Positions 9,001 through 17,918 of a stretch of 64,000 nt of DNA are shown one piece after another. A program made the translations under genes and the position numbers. A model generated the notes under the pieces. The model was not told where the DNA came from. It saw only the letters and a program-made list of their open reading frames with translations, and made no database searches. The stretch lies in assembly GCF_018310695.1 (NCBI RefSeq), contig NZ_JAGXCY010000023.1:1-64000 (forward strand), given 5' to 3'. The DNA comes from Paenibacillus sp. Marseille-Q4541 (GTDB lineage Bacteria > Bacillota > Bacilli > Paenibacillales > Paenibacillaceae). Each line of letters begins with the position of its first letter. Position 1 is the stretch's first letter.

Positions 9001-11412
9001 GAAATTACATCTAACGGGGGAACTACATGGACTGAGCTTGGTAAATTCTCTAACTCTACGAATGGAAAACAGTGGTCACCCGTATTTTATGATGTATCTA
9101 GCTATATTGGCAGCGAAGTTCAAGTTCGTTTTAGATTGAAGTCAGATAGTAGTGTGGTCAAAACGGGATGGTATCTTGATGACTTCCGAATTCTTGCTGT
9201 TGAGGCACCTGGTTCTACTAAAAGTGATGTAGTATCCAAAGCAGCATTGAAAAAACAAAAAGCAATTGAAAAAGCGCCTGTGTTAAAACAATTCAAAACT
9301 GATCAAATTGGAGAAACAAAAGAAGAATCCGCTATCCCAAGTGGTGATGCAGGCACATTTAGCCTTCCAGCGGCAGCAACGGTAACTGTACTTGAAACCG
9401 GACGTTCTGCTCGTACAGATGTATTTACAGGTCGTTACAACTTCAAGCACGTGGCTGGAGACTACAACCTCAAAGCCGAAGCTTATGGTTATTATTCTAA
9501 AACGGTTCCCGTTACCGTAACAGATGGAGCGACTAAATCGGTGAACTTCAAACTGGATGCTATTCCAAAAGGAACTGTGACAGGTACGGTCACCAATGAA
9601 AGAACAGGTGAACCCATTGCAGATGCAGTTGTTGTCGTACTGGAAGATGCACAGGTTGCTCCTGTTCGTACCGGCGAAGATGGAACATTTACGCTGAGTG
9701 TGTACGAAGGAAGTTATACGCTTTCTATCTCCGCACAGAATTACTATGGAGAAACAAAAACCGTTGAAGTACCAGCGAATGAAAGTATAACGGAAGAGAT
9801 CTCTCTCAAACCATTTATCGGGTACCCTGGTGAAATCAAATACGATGATGGAACGCCGGAAAATGCGAGAGCATTTAATGCCGCAGGTAATGCATGGGCT
9901 GTACGGATGACACCTGAATCGGATGTAGCTCAAGTTACAGGCGCATCCTTCCGATTCTGGAATACAGAATGGCCGATTCCAGGTGGAACTGCATTCCAGT
10001 ATTCCGTTTATGATGCATCCGGACCTCAAGGTGCGCCTGGCCGTGAATTGGCAGGACCATTTGACGGTACCGCCCTTCGTAATGATGAGTGGACGACGGT
10101 AGAATTTGAAGAACCGATCACCGTTCAAGGTGATTTCTACATCGTGTACATCCAGACACCTGCTGGAACTTCAGCACCGGGTCTTGCTACGGATGAGAGC
10201 AGCACGAATGCTGAGCGATCTTGGCAACGAGCAAGTGGAGCATGGTCTCCATCACCAGTTGATGAGGGTAACTATATGATCCGTGCGATTGTTCGTTATC
10301 CAATTAATGCACCCATTATTACTACACCATTAACAGATACTTTTACGAACGAAGATACCATCACAGTTAAAGGTACCTCACCAGCTAATGGATCAACGCT
10401 AAAAGTATACAACGGTGAAGAAATAGCAGGAGAGGCAACCATTGAAGATGGGAAGTTTGAACTGAACATTGATCTTTCAGTAGGAGAAAACGTACTGACC
10501 GCTGAAGCGATCATTGGTGGCGATATAACAGATCGTTCAGCTCCAGTTACTGTAACTCTAGATAAAACAGCACCGGTTCTCACCGTAACTTCACCAGAAG
10601 ATGGGGAGAAAACCAATGCAGAAGCGTACACCGTACGCGGTTCTGTATATGATGATTATCTGAGTACCGTAACTGTAAACGGACAATCGGTCACCGTAGG
10701 TGAAGACGGAAGCTTTACGCATCGCATTCTGATTAATGAAGGTGAGAATACGATTAACGTAACAGCAAAAGACCGAGCGAACAATGAGACTACAATTACT
10801 CGTCAAGTGATTGTTGGCTGGAGCTTACCTGTAGTCACCAATTTAACTCCAGCTTCCGATGTCTATATTACAGGCGGGGAATCGATTGATGTTTCCTTTG
10901 ATAGTGCGCCTGGACTATCTGCTTCCTTCCGAATTGAGCTGCCAATCGGTCCTAACCGCACGGGAAGTAATGAAATTCCACTTACAGAAACATCAGAAGG
11001 GCATTATGTAGGAACATACACAACTTCGTCATCCCTAAGACTTGATGGGGGAGTGATTGTCGTTCGAGTGTGGGACGCAGCAGGGAATGAGACGGAAATT
11101 TCTGCGTTAGGTAAATTGTATGTAACGAATGATGGGGAAGAGCCTGCTCCTCCGAATATCGATCCAATTGCTGTCATTCAAGCGCCAAATGCAGCACAGC
11201 GGAATCGGGAAGTTACTTTTGACGGAACCGCCTCTAGCGATGAAGATGGAACCATTGTTTCCTATTCATGGAACTTTGGAGAAGGCGCCACAGGAAGTGG
11301 TCCATCCGCTAAACATGTGTTTACTAAAGCGGGGAACTTTACGGTTGAACTAACGGTTACAGATGACCGTGGGGGAACGAACATGGCGACCTTTGTAATC
11401 AGGGTTCGTTAA
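6004..11412 (+). CDS. Secreted multidomain subtilisin-like protease (bacillopeptidase F-like)
   Basis: 1802 residues. TTG start behind AAAGGAG. The order is: signal peptide (1-30, ending PVGAA), propeptide (about 55-180), peptidase S8 domain with visible catalytic triad Asp244 (LDTGVEYTHP), His290 (DGHGTHTMG) and Ser467 (GWNGTSMAGPH), a MAM/jelly-roll-like region (655-810, GWYLDDFSL), fibronectin III (812-905), a second jelly-roll copy (909-1065, GWYLDDFRI), carboxypeptidase-regulatory-like domains (1117-1275), a further beta domain starting YDDGTPENA (1279), two Ig-like repeats (1432-1600) and a C-terminal PKD domain (1719-1802). The N-terminal half matches bacillopeptidase F. It has no SLH or LPXTG anchor, so it is probably released. 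It likely degrades extracellular protein for nutrition. Confidence 0.9.
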   Translation: MVIEKKMKKSFSLGMAFFLALSIVSPVGAAPTIGSTSGKMDLRSTSPELITAKVDTKLNKLFQDDEYVTYLVKLSEQVDTTVAAQKAMKLATMQKATPAAAKLSVRTSVVNSLRETASRTQIPIQKYLDDQKKSGQVKDYKSFFIVNSLAVTSTKEVMEGLALQPGIEKILPNEERFLQDVTVDETATSPKESTKALDNPAATKESTTSDVDPESIEWNIEQVNAPEVWEQGIDGTGIVVANLDTGVEYTHPALASKWRGLDASGNIVDPELSWYDPHSGSSLPADTDGHGTHTMGTMVGAEEDGTNHIGVAPGAKWIAVRIFNPSTTDAIILDAGQWLLAPVDEDGNLHPELAPDVVNNSWGGGAGIDEWFRPIVQAWRDAQIFPEFSAGNTTLTNPGGPGSVANPANYPESFATGATDINGNLASFSLLGPSPYGEIKPEVSAPGVNIRSSVPGGQYEGGWNGTSMAGPHTTAIAALLLQANSSLTVDDLEDILTDTATERTDSQYPTSPNNGYGHGIVNALDAVGSVLQGVGTVAGRVTTGGDDLIDPVLEHTPITSLYSGLDSAITMNVSDNVSVTAVEVFARIKGSSRYVYIPADRITGDAKEGTYQAIIPASLIEHPGLEYYIRVNDYGNNGFDTPVYAVAVSEGIEPGYSQDFETDSNGFLPDGENPWVWGAPVSGPGSAFSGEKVIATNLTGTYAANASTALIAPPINLQNSPEGALLSFKQWYDLESTRDIGSLYIATEESDYEFEPLTSFTGSSDGWKTQYVDLTAYAGQKVYLAFLLTSDGSVQKQGWYLDDFSLQLPDEEAPSAPTAVTADVSILGDVTLNWTAPEDEDLKEYQIYRSETAGAGYEAIGTTTRTTYVDNTTEGNTTYYYVVKAKDYSGNESEASEEVSVEVQVPESIYSDSFDGTTDNGWTHSGTGDEWERGVSVSPGPTVPVTEPNVWGTDLDSTYENSANFSLVSPVIDLTNAENAALTFNQWYEIETNYDVGYVEITSNGGTTWTELGKFSNSTNGKQWSPVFYDVSSYIGSEVQVRFRLKSDSSVVKTGWYLDDFRILAVEAPGSTKSDVVSKAALKKQKAIEKAPVLKQFKTDQIGETKEESAIPSGDAGTFSLPAAATVTVLETGRSARTDVFTGRYNFKHVAGDYNLKAEAYGYYSKTVPVTVTDGATKSVNFKLDAIPKGTVTGTVTNERTGEPIADAVVVVLEDAQVAPVRTGEDGTFTLSVYEGSYTLSISAQNYYGETKTVEVPANESITEEISLKPFIGYPGEIKYDDGTPENARAFNAAGNAWAVRMTPESDVAQVTGASFRFWNTEWPIPGGTAFQYSVYDASGPQGAPGRELAGPFDGTALRNDEWTTVEFEEPITVQGDFYIVYIQTPAGTSAPGLATDESSTNAERSWQRASGAWSPSPVDEGNYMIRAIVRYPINAPIITTPLTDTFTNEDTITVKGTSPANGSTLKVYNGEEIAGEATIEDGKFELNIDLSVGENVLTAEAIIGGDITDRSAPVTVTLDKTAPVLTVTSPEDGEKTNAEAYTVRGSVYDDYLSTVTVNGQSVTVGEDGSFTHRILINEGENTINVTAKDRANNETTITRQVIVGWSLPVVTNLTPASDVYITGGESIDVSFDSAPGLSASFRIELPIGPNRTGSNEIPLTETSEGHYVGTYTTSSSLRLDGGVIVVRVWDAAGNETEISALGKLYVTNDGEEPAPPNIDPIAVIQAPNAAQRNREVTFDGTASSDEDGTIVSYSWNFGEGATGSGPSAKHVFTKAGNFTVELTVTDDRGGTNMATFVIRVR

Positions 11413-11438
11413 TTACGAGCTGCATTATCGTTTAATAG

Positions 11439-11478
11439 AGAAGGGGTGTCAGCCATTTGGCTGAGCACCTCTTCTTTG
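11439..11478 (+). terminator. Terminator of the protease gene
   Basis: GAAGGGGTGTCAGCC pairs with GGCTGAGCACCTCTTC around ATTT. It also serves as the convergent end of the DNA repair gene at 11484. Confidence 0.7.
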
Positions 11479-11483
11479 TATCT

Positions 11484-11783
11484 TTAAGCTTGATATATCG
11501 TAAGATCAATACGTTTTGAAAGATTTAAATATACACCTTCTTCCTCCAGCAGGCTTTGCTGTAAAGAGCGATGCCATTCGTCACTAAGAGCAATCTCTCC
11601 TTGCTTATTCACAACTCTGTGCCAAGGAAGACGATGTTTTTCGCTCATAGAATGGAGGATGCGAACGACTTGCCTTGCTGCCCGAGGACTGCCTGCTAAA
11701 GCGGCCACTTGGCCATACGTCATTACTTTCCCCTCTGGAATAGACTTAATGATCTCAATAACTTGTGCTGTGAAAGGTTGCAT
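11484..11783 (-). CDS. Alkyltransferase-like DNA-binding protein (ATL)
   Basis: 99 residues, the DNA-binding domain of O6-alkylguanine-DNA methyltransferase. The methyl-acceptor Cys of the PCHRV motif is replaced by Trp54 (LPWHRVV), so it cannot repair by methyl transfer. Such ATL proteins bind and flip O6-alkylguanine and hand the lesion to nucleotide excision repair. The helix-turn-helix with an arginine finger (GSPRAARQV) and Tyr23 is intact. The start is set at 11783, behind AAAGGAG with ten-base spacing; a longer frame to 11846 lacks support. It stands alone between two surface-enzyme genes. Confidence 0.85.
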   Translation of the reverse strand: MQPFTAQVIEIIKSIPEGKVMTYGQVAALAGSPRAARQVVRILHSMSEKHRLPWHRVVNKQGEIALSDEWHRSLQQSLLEEEGVYLNLSKRIDLTIYQA

Positions 11784-11846
11784 AGCAAGACGACTCCTTT
11801 TTCCCCATTTCCTGTTGTTTAGTATACTAGATGATATACAAATCAT

Positions 11847-12141
11847 ACTTCAAAAGAAATGATTTTCCGAAATTTGGGTTGACTGTTCGTAAAGATCGAA
11901 TGTAATATATGTGATGCAAACGGTTTCATTTTAGGGTGGAACATACATAGAAACAAGAGAGCAATCCATACTGTTCTATTTAAAAAATAGGAGGAAAGGA
12001 AGGTGAGTCATCTTCGATAATCGTCAGATTATTCTTATAGTCGACACAAATTGATTTTTTTCGGTTATTTGTGCAAACGTTTTCACTAATTGTGTTTACT
12101 TTTTAAAGAATAAATAAGATTAAATTCAAGGGGGACTTTTT
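11847..12141 (+). promoter_or_regulatory. Pullulanase promoter region with two cre-like sites
   Basis: A promoter TTGACT (11879-11884), 18 bases, TAATAT (11903-11908). Two near-identical operators follow: TGCAAACGGTTTCA (11915-11928) and TGCAAACGTTTTCA (12072-12085), 157 bases apart. Both match the CcpA cre consensus TGWAANCGNTNWCA at 13 of 14 positions and could equally bind a LacI-family maltose regulator. The first overlaps the expected start of transcription, which predicts repression by preferred sugars. Between them lies a purine-rich AGGAGG-like run with a five-codon GTG ORF that I do not call. Confidence 0.6.
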
Positions 12142-15100
12142 GTGAGAGTCATGTATCCTGCTAGGCGGATTTTTATGTTATTTTTGATTCTTATGCTCAT
12201 CATTACAGGAACGGGATGGCATCCCCTTCCTACATCTGCTGCGGAAAGTTCTGTACCCGAACAGCATTTACGTATTCACTACGAAGGTGACGGAGAAGGA
12301 CTAGGATTGTGGATATGGGATGATGTAGCTGCACCTTCACAAAAATGGCCTACCGATGCAATCCCTTTCTCCTCTGATCAGATGGATTCATTCGGTAGTT
12401 ATATCGATGTACCGCTGAAAGAAGGAGCAAAAAAGGTAGGGTTTCTCATTGTAGATCCAAAGACAGAACAGAAAGATGGCGGGAATAAGGCCGTTCTTCT
12501 TACTAATGCATCAATGAACGAAGTCTGGGTAAAAAGAGGAGCGGATACGGTATATCCATACGAACCTGTGACTCTGCCAGAAAATACGGTCCGCATTCAT
12601 TATACGAGATCCGATGATAACTATAGTAACTATGGGGTGTGGCTATGGGAAGATGTCGCTACACCATCGGGGAAGTGGCCTGTTGATGCAACTCCTTTTG
12701 AAAATAGTAACCGGGATCGTTATGGAGCTTATATTGATGTTCCGCTGAAACAAGACGCGAGTAAACTAGGCTTTCTGATTGTGAATCCTTCTGATGAGAA
12801 AGATAAGGATGGGGGAGATAAATTCTTTCATCTGCTTAAATATTACAAACAGTTATGGATTAAAGAAAACGATCCTAATGTTTACATCTCTCCGTATGGT
12901 GAACTTGCGACAGGCTTGTTATCAGCAAAAGTAACATCCGAAGAACAAATTCAGCTTCGTTTCTCAAGAACAGAAGGAATCACTGAGACTAGTCTTCTAA
13001 GCGACGTAACCGTAAAGGATCACGATGGAAGAAAGGTAGAAGTGAAAAAAGCTGAACTGGTCAATGATGTTTATGTTAATCTCACCGCACATGTTCCGCT
13101 GGATAAGATGCCTCTATCTGTCACTTATTCAGGCATTACAGTCTCTGCCTCAAGTGATTGGCAAATGATTGATGCACGCTATACTTACGAAGGCAACGAT
13201 TTGGGGGCCAATTATACTCCTGAAAAAGTAACCTTTAAAATTTGGTCCCCTACAGCTACAAGCGTAACCCTAAACGTGTATGACAAAGATGATGCAAGTC
13301 TCTTGATTGGAAGCAGACCGCTTACAATTGGTGAGAAGGGGGTATGGGAAGCTCAGGTGAAACCTTCTGATTTGAATGTTGCGGATTTGAAAGGATATTT
13401 TTATCAGTATGAAATTGTGAATGAGGGAGTAAGGCGAAAAGTGCTGGACCCTTACGCAAAATCAATGGCAGCTTTTCAAGTAGATACGACGGGAAAAGCG
13501 GGTCCTGATGGAGATACGGTAGGAAAAGCAGCCATTGTGGATCTTGAGGGCACAAACCCTGAAGGATACAATTTCGCTAGGATTGATGGTTACGAGAAAA
13601 GAGAAGATGCGGTGATCTGGGAGCTGCATGTGAGAGATTTCACCTCTGATCCTTCGATTGAAGATGACTTTAAAAATACTAGATGGGGCTCTTATGCAGC
13701 GGTCAAACAAAAACTCGACTATGTTAAATCCCTCGGTGTAACCCATATACAACTTCTGCCTATCATGGCTTGGTATTATGGCGATGAGACTAAAATGGGA
13801 GAGCGCGAAACGGACTATTCCGCTTCTGGCAATGAGTATAACTGGGGATATGACCCCCATAATTATTTCTCCCCAGATGGTGCGTATTCGGAAGATCCAA
13901 CAGATCCAGAGATGCGGATTCGTGAAACGAAAGAAATGATTGATGCGATTCACGATGCCGGTATGGGAGTTATCCTGGATGTAGTATACACACATATGTC
14001 CAAAGCAGATTTACTGAATGATATCGTAACCAATTATTATGCATGGCAAGACGAGGCAGGAAAGTATGTAGGCGGATTCGGTAATAATCTAGCTACAAAT
14101 CACGCGATGGCCGAGAAATTGATGGTAGACTCCGTCAAATACTGGTTTGACGAATATAAAATTGATGGCATGCGGTTTGATATGATGGGCGATGCAACGT
14201 ACGATTCCATTCAAAAATCCTATGATGCAGCTGCTAAGCTCAATCCGAATGCTTTATTCATTGGGGAAGGCTGGAGAACCTTTAGCGGCGCAGTAGCTGA
14301 ACCTTCACTCGCTGGACAGGGTGCGGATCAAGATTGGATGGATCAGACGGATGATGTAGGCGTATTCTCTGACGAGATTAGAAATGAACTCAAATCCGGT
14401 TTTGGTTCGGAAGGGGAGCCACGCTTTATTACTGGGGGAGCCCGAGATATCAATCTGATCCTGAACAACATTAAAGGACAACCGACCAATACCCCGGCAG
14501 ACGATCCGGGTGATATGGTGCAGTACATTGAGGCACATGACAACCTGCCTTTGTATGATGTAATTGCGCAATCAATTAAGAAAGACCCGGCTGTTCCCGA
14601 AAATGACCTGGAAATTCACCAACGGATCCGGCTTGGGAATTTGATGGTTTTGACTTCGCAAGGAACTGCTTTTCTACATGCCGGTCAAGAATATGGACGT
14701 ACAAAACAATGGCTCGGACCAGGGGTACCCAATGGAACTAAATTTCATGCACTGAAGGATGAGTCAGGTCATGTCTTTGGATACTTCATTCATGATTCCT
14801 ATGATTCTTCTGATGCCATCAACAAATTTGATTGGATTAAAGCTGAAAATAAACAACAATATCCAGTAAACAACGTTACAAAAGAATACACAGCAGGACT
14901 TATCAAACTGCGTAAATCTACCAACGCTTTTCGTCTCGGAGAGAAACAGCTCGTTGATCGTAACGTCAGCTTAATATCGGCTCCAGAAATGAATGAAACG
15001 GATTTGGTCATTGCCTACAAAAATCAATCCACAGATCAAACGGGCGATTACTATGTGTTCTTTAACGCAGATAAGACAAAACGGAAACTAACACTTCCGA

Positions 15101-16629
15101 TGGATCTGACGAAAGGAACCGTTGTCGTAGATAATGACGAAGCGGGTACAACTCAGGTATTAAACCCTTCTGGGTTTGATCTTACTTCAGATTCCATTAC
15201 GATTGAGCCGCTGAGTGCCGTCATTATCAAGATGAAATCATCATCCGAAGGAACTCCTTCTGTTCCTGGTCAGCCTGCTGTACCGGGAAGCGAGGAGAAG
15301 TGGGAACAGCAGTTAACCAAGTTGCTTACATCGTTACCTTCAAATCCGAAGACAGCTGTGAAAGAGATAATGAGTGTAATACAACCCGTGCTGACTGTAA
15401 CCCAATATAGTACCAAAGTAGACAACACAGGGACGACTCAAGTCACACCTGATTCCGCAGCACTGAATAAGGCGTACGAGCGTCTTCAGAAGGCATGGGA
15501 ACAGATATCAAAACTAAGTAGTACACAGAACAAAGAACTGATGAATGCAATACAACAAGAGCTCCAGATTGTCATTGATGCCAAAGCGGCAACAGGGGAA
15601 AGCATTTCCATTCTTATGCCGACTTCTTATGTGGAACAAGTCGAACGTTTGTCAGCGGGTATCAAGTATATTACTGGCTCAGGAAGTGTGTCACTTCCTG
15701 CAGGTACTCTGGATGCAAAGGAGTTTATTACTAAAGGAAGTTTTGTTTTGACGTTATCAAAAGCTTCTGCTTCTTCCTTAAAACAGAACACTGTGAAAAC
15801 GATAGGTGACGGTGTGACTTTCACATTGAAAGTGATCCAAAATGGAAACGGTGGAGCCATGCGTGAAATTCAGCAGTTTACCAAACCTGTCTTACTTGAG
15901 GGGCTTTATAAATCGGAACAGATTACTAACCTCAACAAAACAGGATGGTATTTACAGTCAGCTGATCAGAAGCTTCATTATATTAGTGGTGTGAAAGAAG
16001 CACAGATCAATACTTTTGAAACAAATCAAACAGGAACTTATTTCATGCTAGAGTCCATTAAAACATTCAGAGACATTGGTCAAAGCTATGCCAAAGATGC
16101 TATTGAGATGTTGGCAGCAAGACAGATCGTGAATGGACTCACAGAAGAGAAATTCGCTCCGAAGATGAGTGTTACTAGAGGGCAGCTAGCCGTGATTCTT
16201 GGTCGTGCGTTAACTCTACCGGAAGAAACAACAACGGGAAACAAATTCAAAGATGTTGGATCGAATCAATATTACAGCGGTTATGTGAACGCTTTGTCCT
16301 CCATTGGAATTGTAAAAGGGGATCCAACTGGCAAATTCCGTCCTGATGAGAACATCAGCAGAGAAGACATGATAACAGCACTAATGAATGCCTATGAATA
16401 TAAAACAGGACAGAGATTAAACAATATCCAAGGAACGGAAGAAGCTACATTTAGTGATTTATCTCAAGTAAGTGCGTATGCCCAATCCGGAGTAAAAGCA
16501 GCAAAAGCCCTTGGTATTATTGAAGGAAATGGCGGGAAGTTTCAGCCCAAAGCAGTGGCTAACAGGGAACAACTTGCAAAAATAACGTTATTATTCCTGA
16601 AATCTACCGAGGAGGTAACGAAATACTAA
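12142..16629 (+). CDS. SLH-anchored type I pullulanase
   Basis: 1495 residues. GTG start with AAGGGGG seven bases upstream. It has a signal peptide (about 1-34), two CBM41-type starch-binding modules (about 43-145 and 150-250), an N-terminal CBM48-like region (350-440), and a GH13 catalytic domain carrying the type I pullulanase signature YNWGYDP. Catalytic residues are visible: nucleophile Asp680 (GMRFDMMG), acid/base Glu709 (FIGEGW) and Asp800 (IEAHDN). After a linker come three SLH repeats (about 1306-1490) that bind secondary cell wall polymer, holding the enzyme on the surface. It cleaves alpha-1,6 bonds of pullulan and branched dextrins. Expression is probably under carbon catabolite control through the two upstream operators. 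Confidence 0.93.
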   Translation: MRVMYPARRIFMLFLILMLIITGTGWHPLPTSAAESSVPEQHLRIHYEGDGEGLGLWIWDDVAAPSQKWPTDAIPFSSDQMDSFGSYIDVPLKEGAKKVGFLIVDPKTEQKDGGNKAVLLTNASMNEVWVKRGADTVYPYEPVTLPENTVRIHYTRSDDNYSNYGVWLWEDVATPSGKWPVDATPFENSNRDRYGAYIDVPLKQDASKLGFLIVNPSDEKDKDGGDKFFHLLKYYKQLWIKENDPNVYISPYGELATGLLSAKVTSEEQIQLRFSRTEGITETSLLSDVTVKDHDGRKVEVKKAELVNDVYVNLTAHVPLDKMPLSVTYSGITVSASSDWQMIDARYTYEGNDLGANYTPEKVTFKIWSPTATSVTLNVYDKDDASLLIGSRPLTIGEKGVWEAQVKPSDLNVADLKGYFYQYEIVNEGVRRKVLDPYAKSMAAFQVDTTGKAGPDGDTVGKAAIVDLEGTNPEGYNFARIDGYEKREDAVIWELHVRDFTSDPSIEDDFKNTRWGSYAAVKQKLDYVKSLGVTHIQLLPIMAWYYGDETKMGERETDYSASGNEYNWGYDPHNYFSPDGAYSEDPTDPEMRIRETKEMIDAIHDAGMGVILDVVYTHMSKADLLNDIVTNYYAWQDEAGKYVGGFGNNLATNHAMAEKLMVDSVKYWFDEYKIDGMRFDMMGDATYDSIQKSYDAAAKLNPNALFIGEGWRTFSGAVAEPSLAGQGADQDWMDQTDDVGVFSDEIRNELKSGFGSEGEPRFITGGARDINLILNNIKGQPTNTPADDPGDMVQYIEAHDNLPLYDVIAQSIKKDPAVPENDLEIHQRIRLGNLMVLTSQGTAFLHAGQEYGRTKQWLGPGVPNGTKFHALKDESGHVFGYFIHDSYDSSDAINKFDWIKAENKQQYPVNNVTKEYTAGLIKLRKSTNAFRLGEKQLVDRNVSLISAPEMNETDLVIAYKNQSTDQTGDYYVFFNADKTKRKLTLPMDLTKGTVVVDNDEAGTTQVLNPSGFDLTSDSITIEPLSAVIIKMKSSSEGTPSVPGQPAVPGSEEKWEQQLTKLLTSLPSNPKTAVKEIMSVIQPVLTVTQYSTKVDNTGTTQVTPDSAALNKAYERLQKAWEQISKLSSTQNKELMNAIQQELQIVIDAKAATGESISILMPTSYVEQVERLSAGIKYITGSGSVSLPAGTLDAKEFITKGSFVLTLSKASASSLKQNTVKTIGDGVTFTLKVIQNGNGGAMREIQQFTKPVLLEGLYKSEQITNLNKTGWYLQSADQKLHYISGVKEAQINTFETNQTGTYFMLESIKTFRDIGQSYAKDAIEMLAARQIVNGLTEEKFAPKMSVTRGQLAVILGRALTLPEETTTGNKFKDVGSNQYYSGYVNALSSIGIVKGDPTGKFRPDENISREDMITALMNAYEYKTGQRLNNIQGTEEATFSDLSQVSAYAQSGVKAAKALGIIEGNGGKFQPKAVANREQLAKITLLFLKSTEEVTKY

Positions 16630-16664
16630 ACCGTAGTTAACCGAATACTTTTACGTATCTTGAT

Positions 16665-16707
16665 GAAAGAAGGGACAGCCGAGTTGGCTGTCCCTTCTTT
16701 CATATTT
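16665..16707. terminator. Strong bidirectional terminator
   Basis: A 16-base perfect stem, GAAAGAAGGGACAGCC with its complement, around GAGTT, with T runs on both strands. It separates the pullulanase from the convergent oxidoreductase. Confidence 0.85.
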
Positions 16708-16712
16708 TTCAT

Positions 16713-17744
16713 TTAGAAATGTTCCAATACCAATTTTCCAATCATATCACCTTGTTCAACAATCGTATGAGCGTCTCTGAGATTAGCTGCATGAATGGGT
16801 TCGAGTTTCTTCGTCAGTGTCGTCCTGATCTTACCCTCATCAACAAGTGAACTCAGTATATTCAATATTTCATGCTGTCTAATCATGTCTTCAGTCTCAT
16901 ACATGGCCCGAGTAAACATGTACTCCCATACAAAACCTGCGCTTTTACTTTTGAGTGGCGAGAGGTCGAGTGGGTGAGAAGATTCAACAATCGTCCCTAT
17001 TTTTCCTTGGGGAGCAATCAGTTCGCACATGGCCTCAAAATGCTGACCAGTACTGTTGAGACAGTAAATAAAATCTATATATTTATATCCTAATTCTTTT
17101 ACTTGCGAGACAAGGTCTTTTCTATGGTTAATGACATGGTCTGCACCTTGTTTCAAGACCCAGTCGCTAGATTCGGGACGAGATGCTGTGCCGATTACGG
17201 TGAGACCTGCATTTTTACCAAGCTGAGTTGCAATGGAGCCAACACCCCCAGCCCCGCTAATAATAAGAAGGGTTTTGTTTTGATTATCAGCTGTATTCTC
17301 AGAGATACACATTCTATCAAAGAGTCCTTCCCATGCGGTTAAACCTGTTAAAGGTAAAGCTGCAGCTTCTGCAAAATTTAACGTGGAAGGCTTACGTCCC
17401 ACGATTCGTTCATCTACAAGATGAAATTCACTGTTTCCTCCCTGACGCGTAATGCTCCCTGCATAAAATACTTCATCCCCTGGCTTAAATAAAGAACAGG
17501 ATTCACCAACCTCCTCAACAATACCTGCTACATCATAACCGAGAATTTTAGGCTGCTCTTCTGTCTTGTCTTTAGGAGCTCGTACCTTCGTATCTACCGG
17601 ATTCACGGAAACAGCCAGCACTTTAACAAGTATATCTCGACCTGACGGAGATGGTTTCTCTATTTCAAGATCAATGAGACTTTCAGGATCTTCAATAGGT
17701 AAGTATCGGTGTAATCCAACGGCCTTCATAAGCTTGGATGCCAT
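16713..17744 (-). CDS. MDR-superfamily NADPH quinone/alkenal oxidoreductase
   Basis: 343 residues. It has a GroES-like N-terminal half (VSVNPVDTKVRAP, LGYDVAGIVEEVG) and a Rossmann half with the nucleotide-binding loop IISGAGGVGSIATQLGK (about residues 163-179). The zinc ligands of true alcohol dehydrogenases are absent, which places it with zinc-independent quinone oxidoreductase-like enzymes, often annotated as a zinc-type alcohol dehydrogenase-like family. It likely reduces reactive carbonyls or quinones. AAAGGAGAGG precedes ATG 17744. It is divergent from the VOC-family gene. Confidence 0.85.
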   Translation of the reverse strand: MASKLMKAVGLHRYLPIEDPESLIDLEIEKPSPSGRDILVKVLAVSVNPVDTKVRAPKDKTEEQPKILGYDVAGIVEEVGESCSLFKPGDEVFYAGSITRQGGNSEFHLVDERIVGRKPSTLNFAEAAALPLTGLTAWEGLFDRMCISENTADNQNKTLLIISGAGGVGSIATQLGKNAGLTVIGTASRPESSDWVLKQGADHVINHRKDLVSQVKELGYKYIDFIYCLNSTGQHFEAMCELIAPQGKIGTIVESSHPLDLSPLKSKSAGFVWEYMFTRAMYETEDMIRQHEILNILSSLVDEGKIRTTLTKKLEPIHAANLRDAHTIVEQGDMIGKLVLEHF

Positions 17745-17918
17745 TATTTATCCTCTCCTTTTACACGAAGCTAATTTTATATGAATACTTTCACTATATT
17801 ACTAACCACGTTTTGCCGTTGGTATGCAATAATGAATTTCACCTGACCCTAATAAGACGTGCTTCTATGATTGATGAACTATGAAAAAGGGGAATGAAAG
17901 GGTAGGAGGGATGTACAG

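Noticed and set aside
9283-10128. 281-residue minus-strand ORF inside the protease gene
   Set aside because: Antisense to a well-supported coding region with clear domains; Cys/Phe/Arg-rich composition is typical of antisense translation.
11484-11783. Active O6-methylguanine methyltransferase
   Set aside because: The acceptor Cys is replaced by Trp in PWHRV, so the name would be misleading.
12003-12020. Five-codon leader peptide upstream of the pullulanase
   Set aside because: The purine-rich run resembles a ribosome site, but five codons give no evidence of coding and no attenuator hairpin follows.
13462-13995. 177-residue minus-strand ORF inside the pullulanase gene
   Set aside because: Antisense to the GH13 catalytic region; no ribosome site and no recognisable motif.
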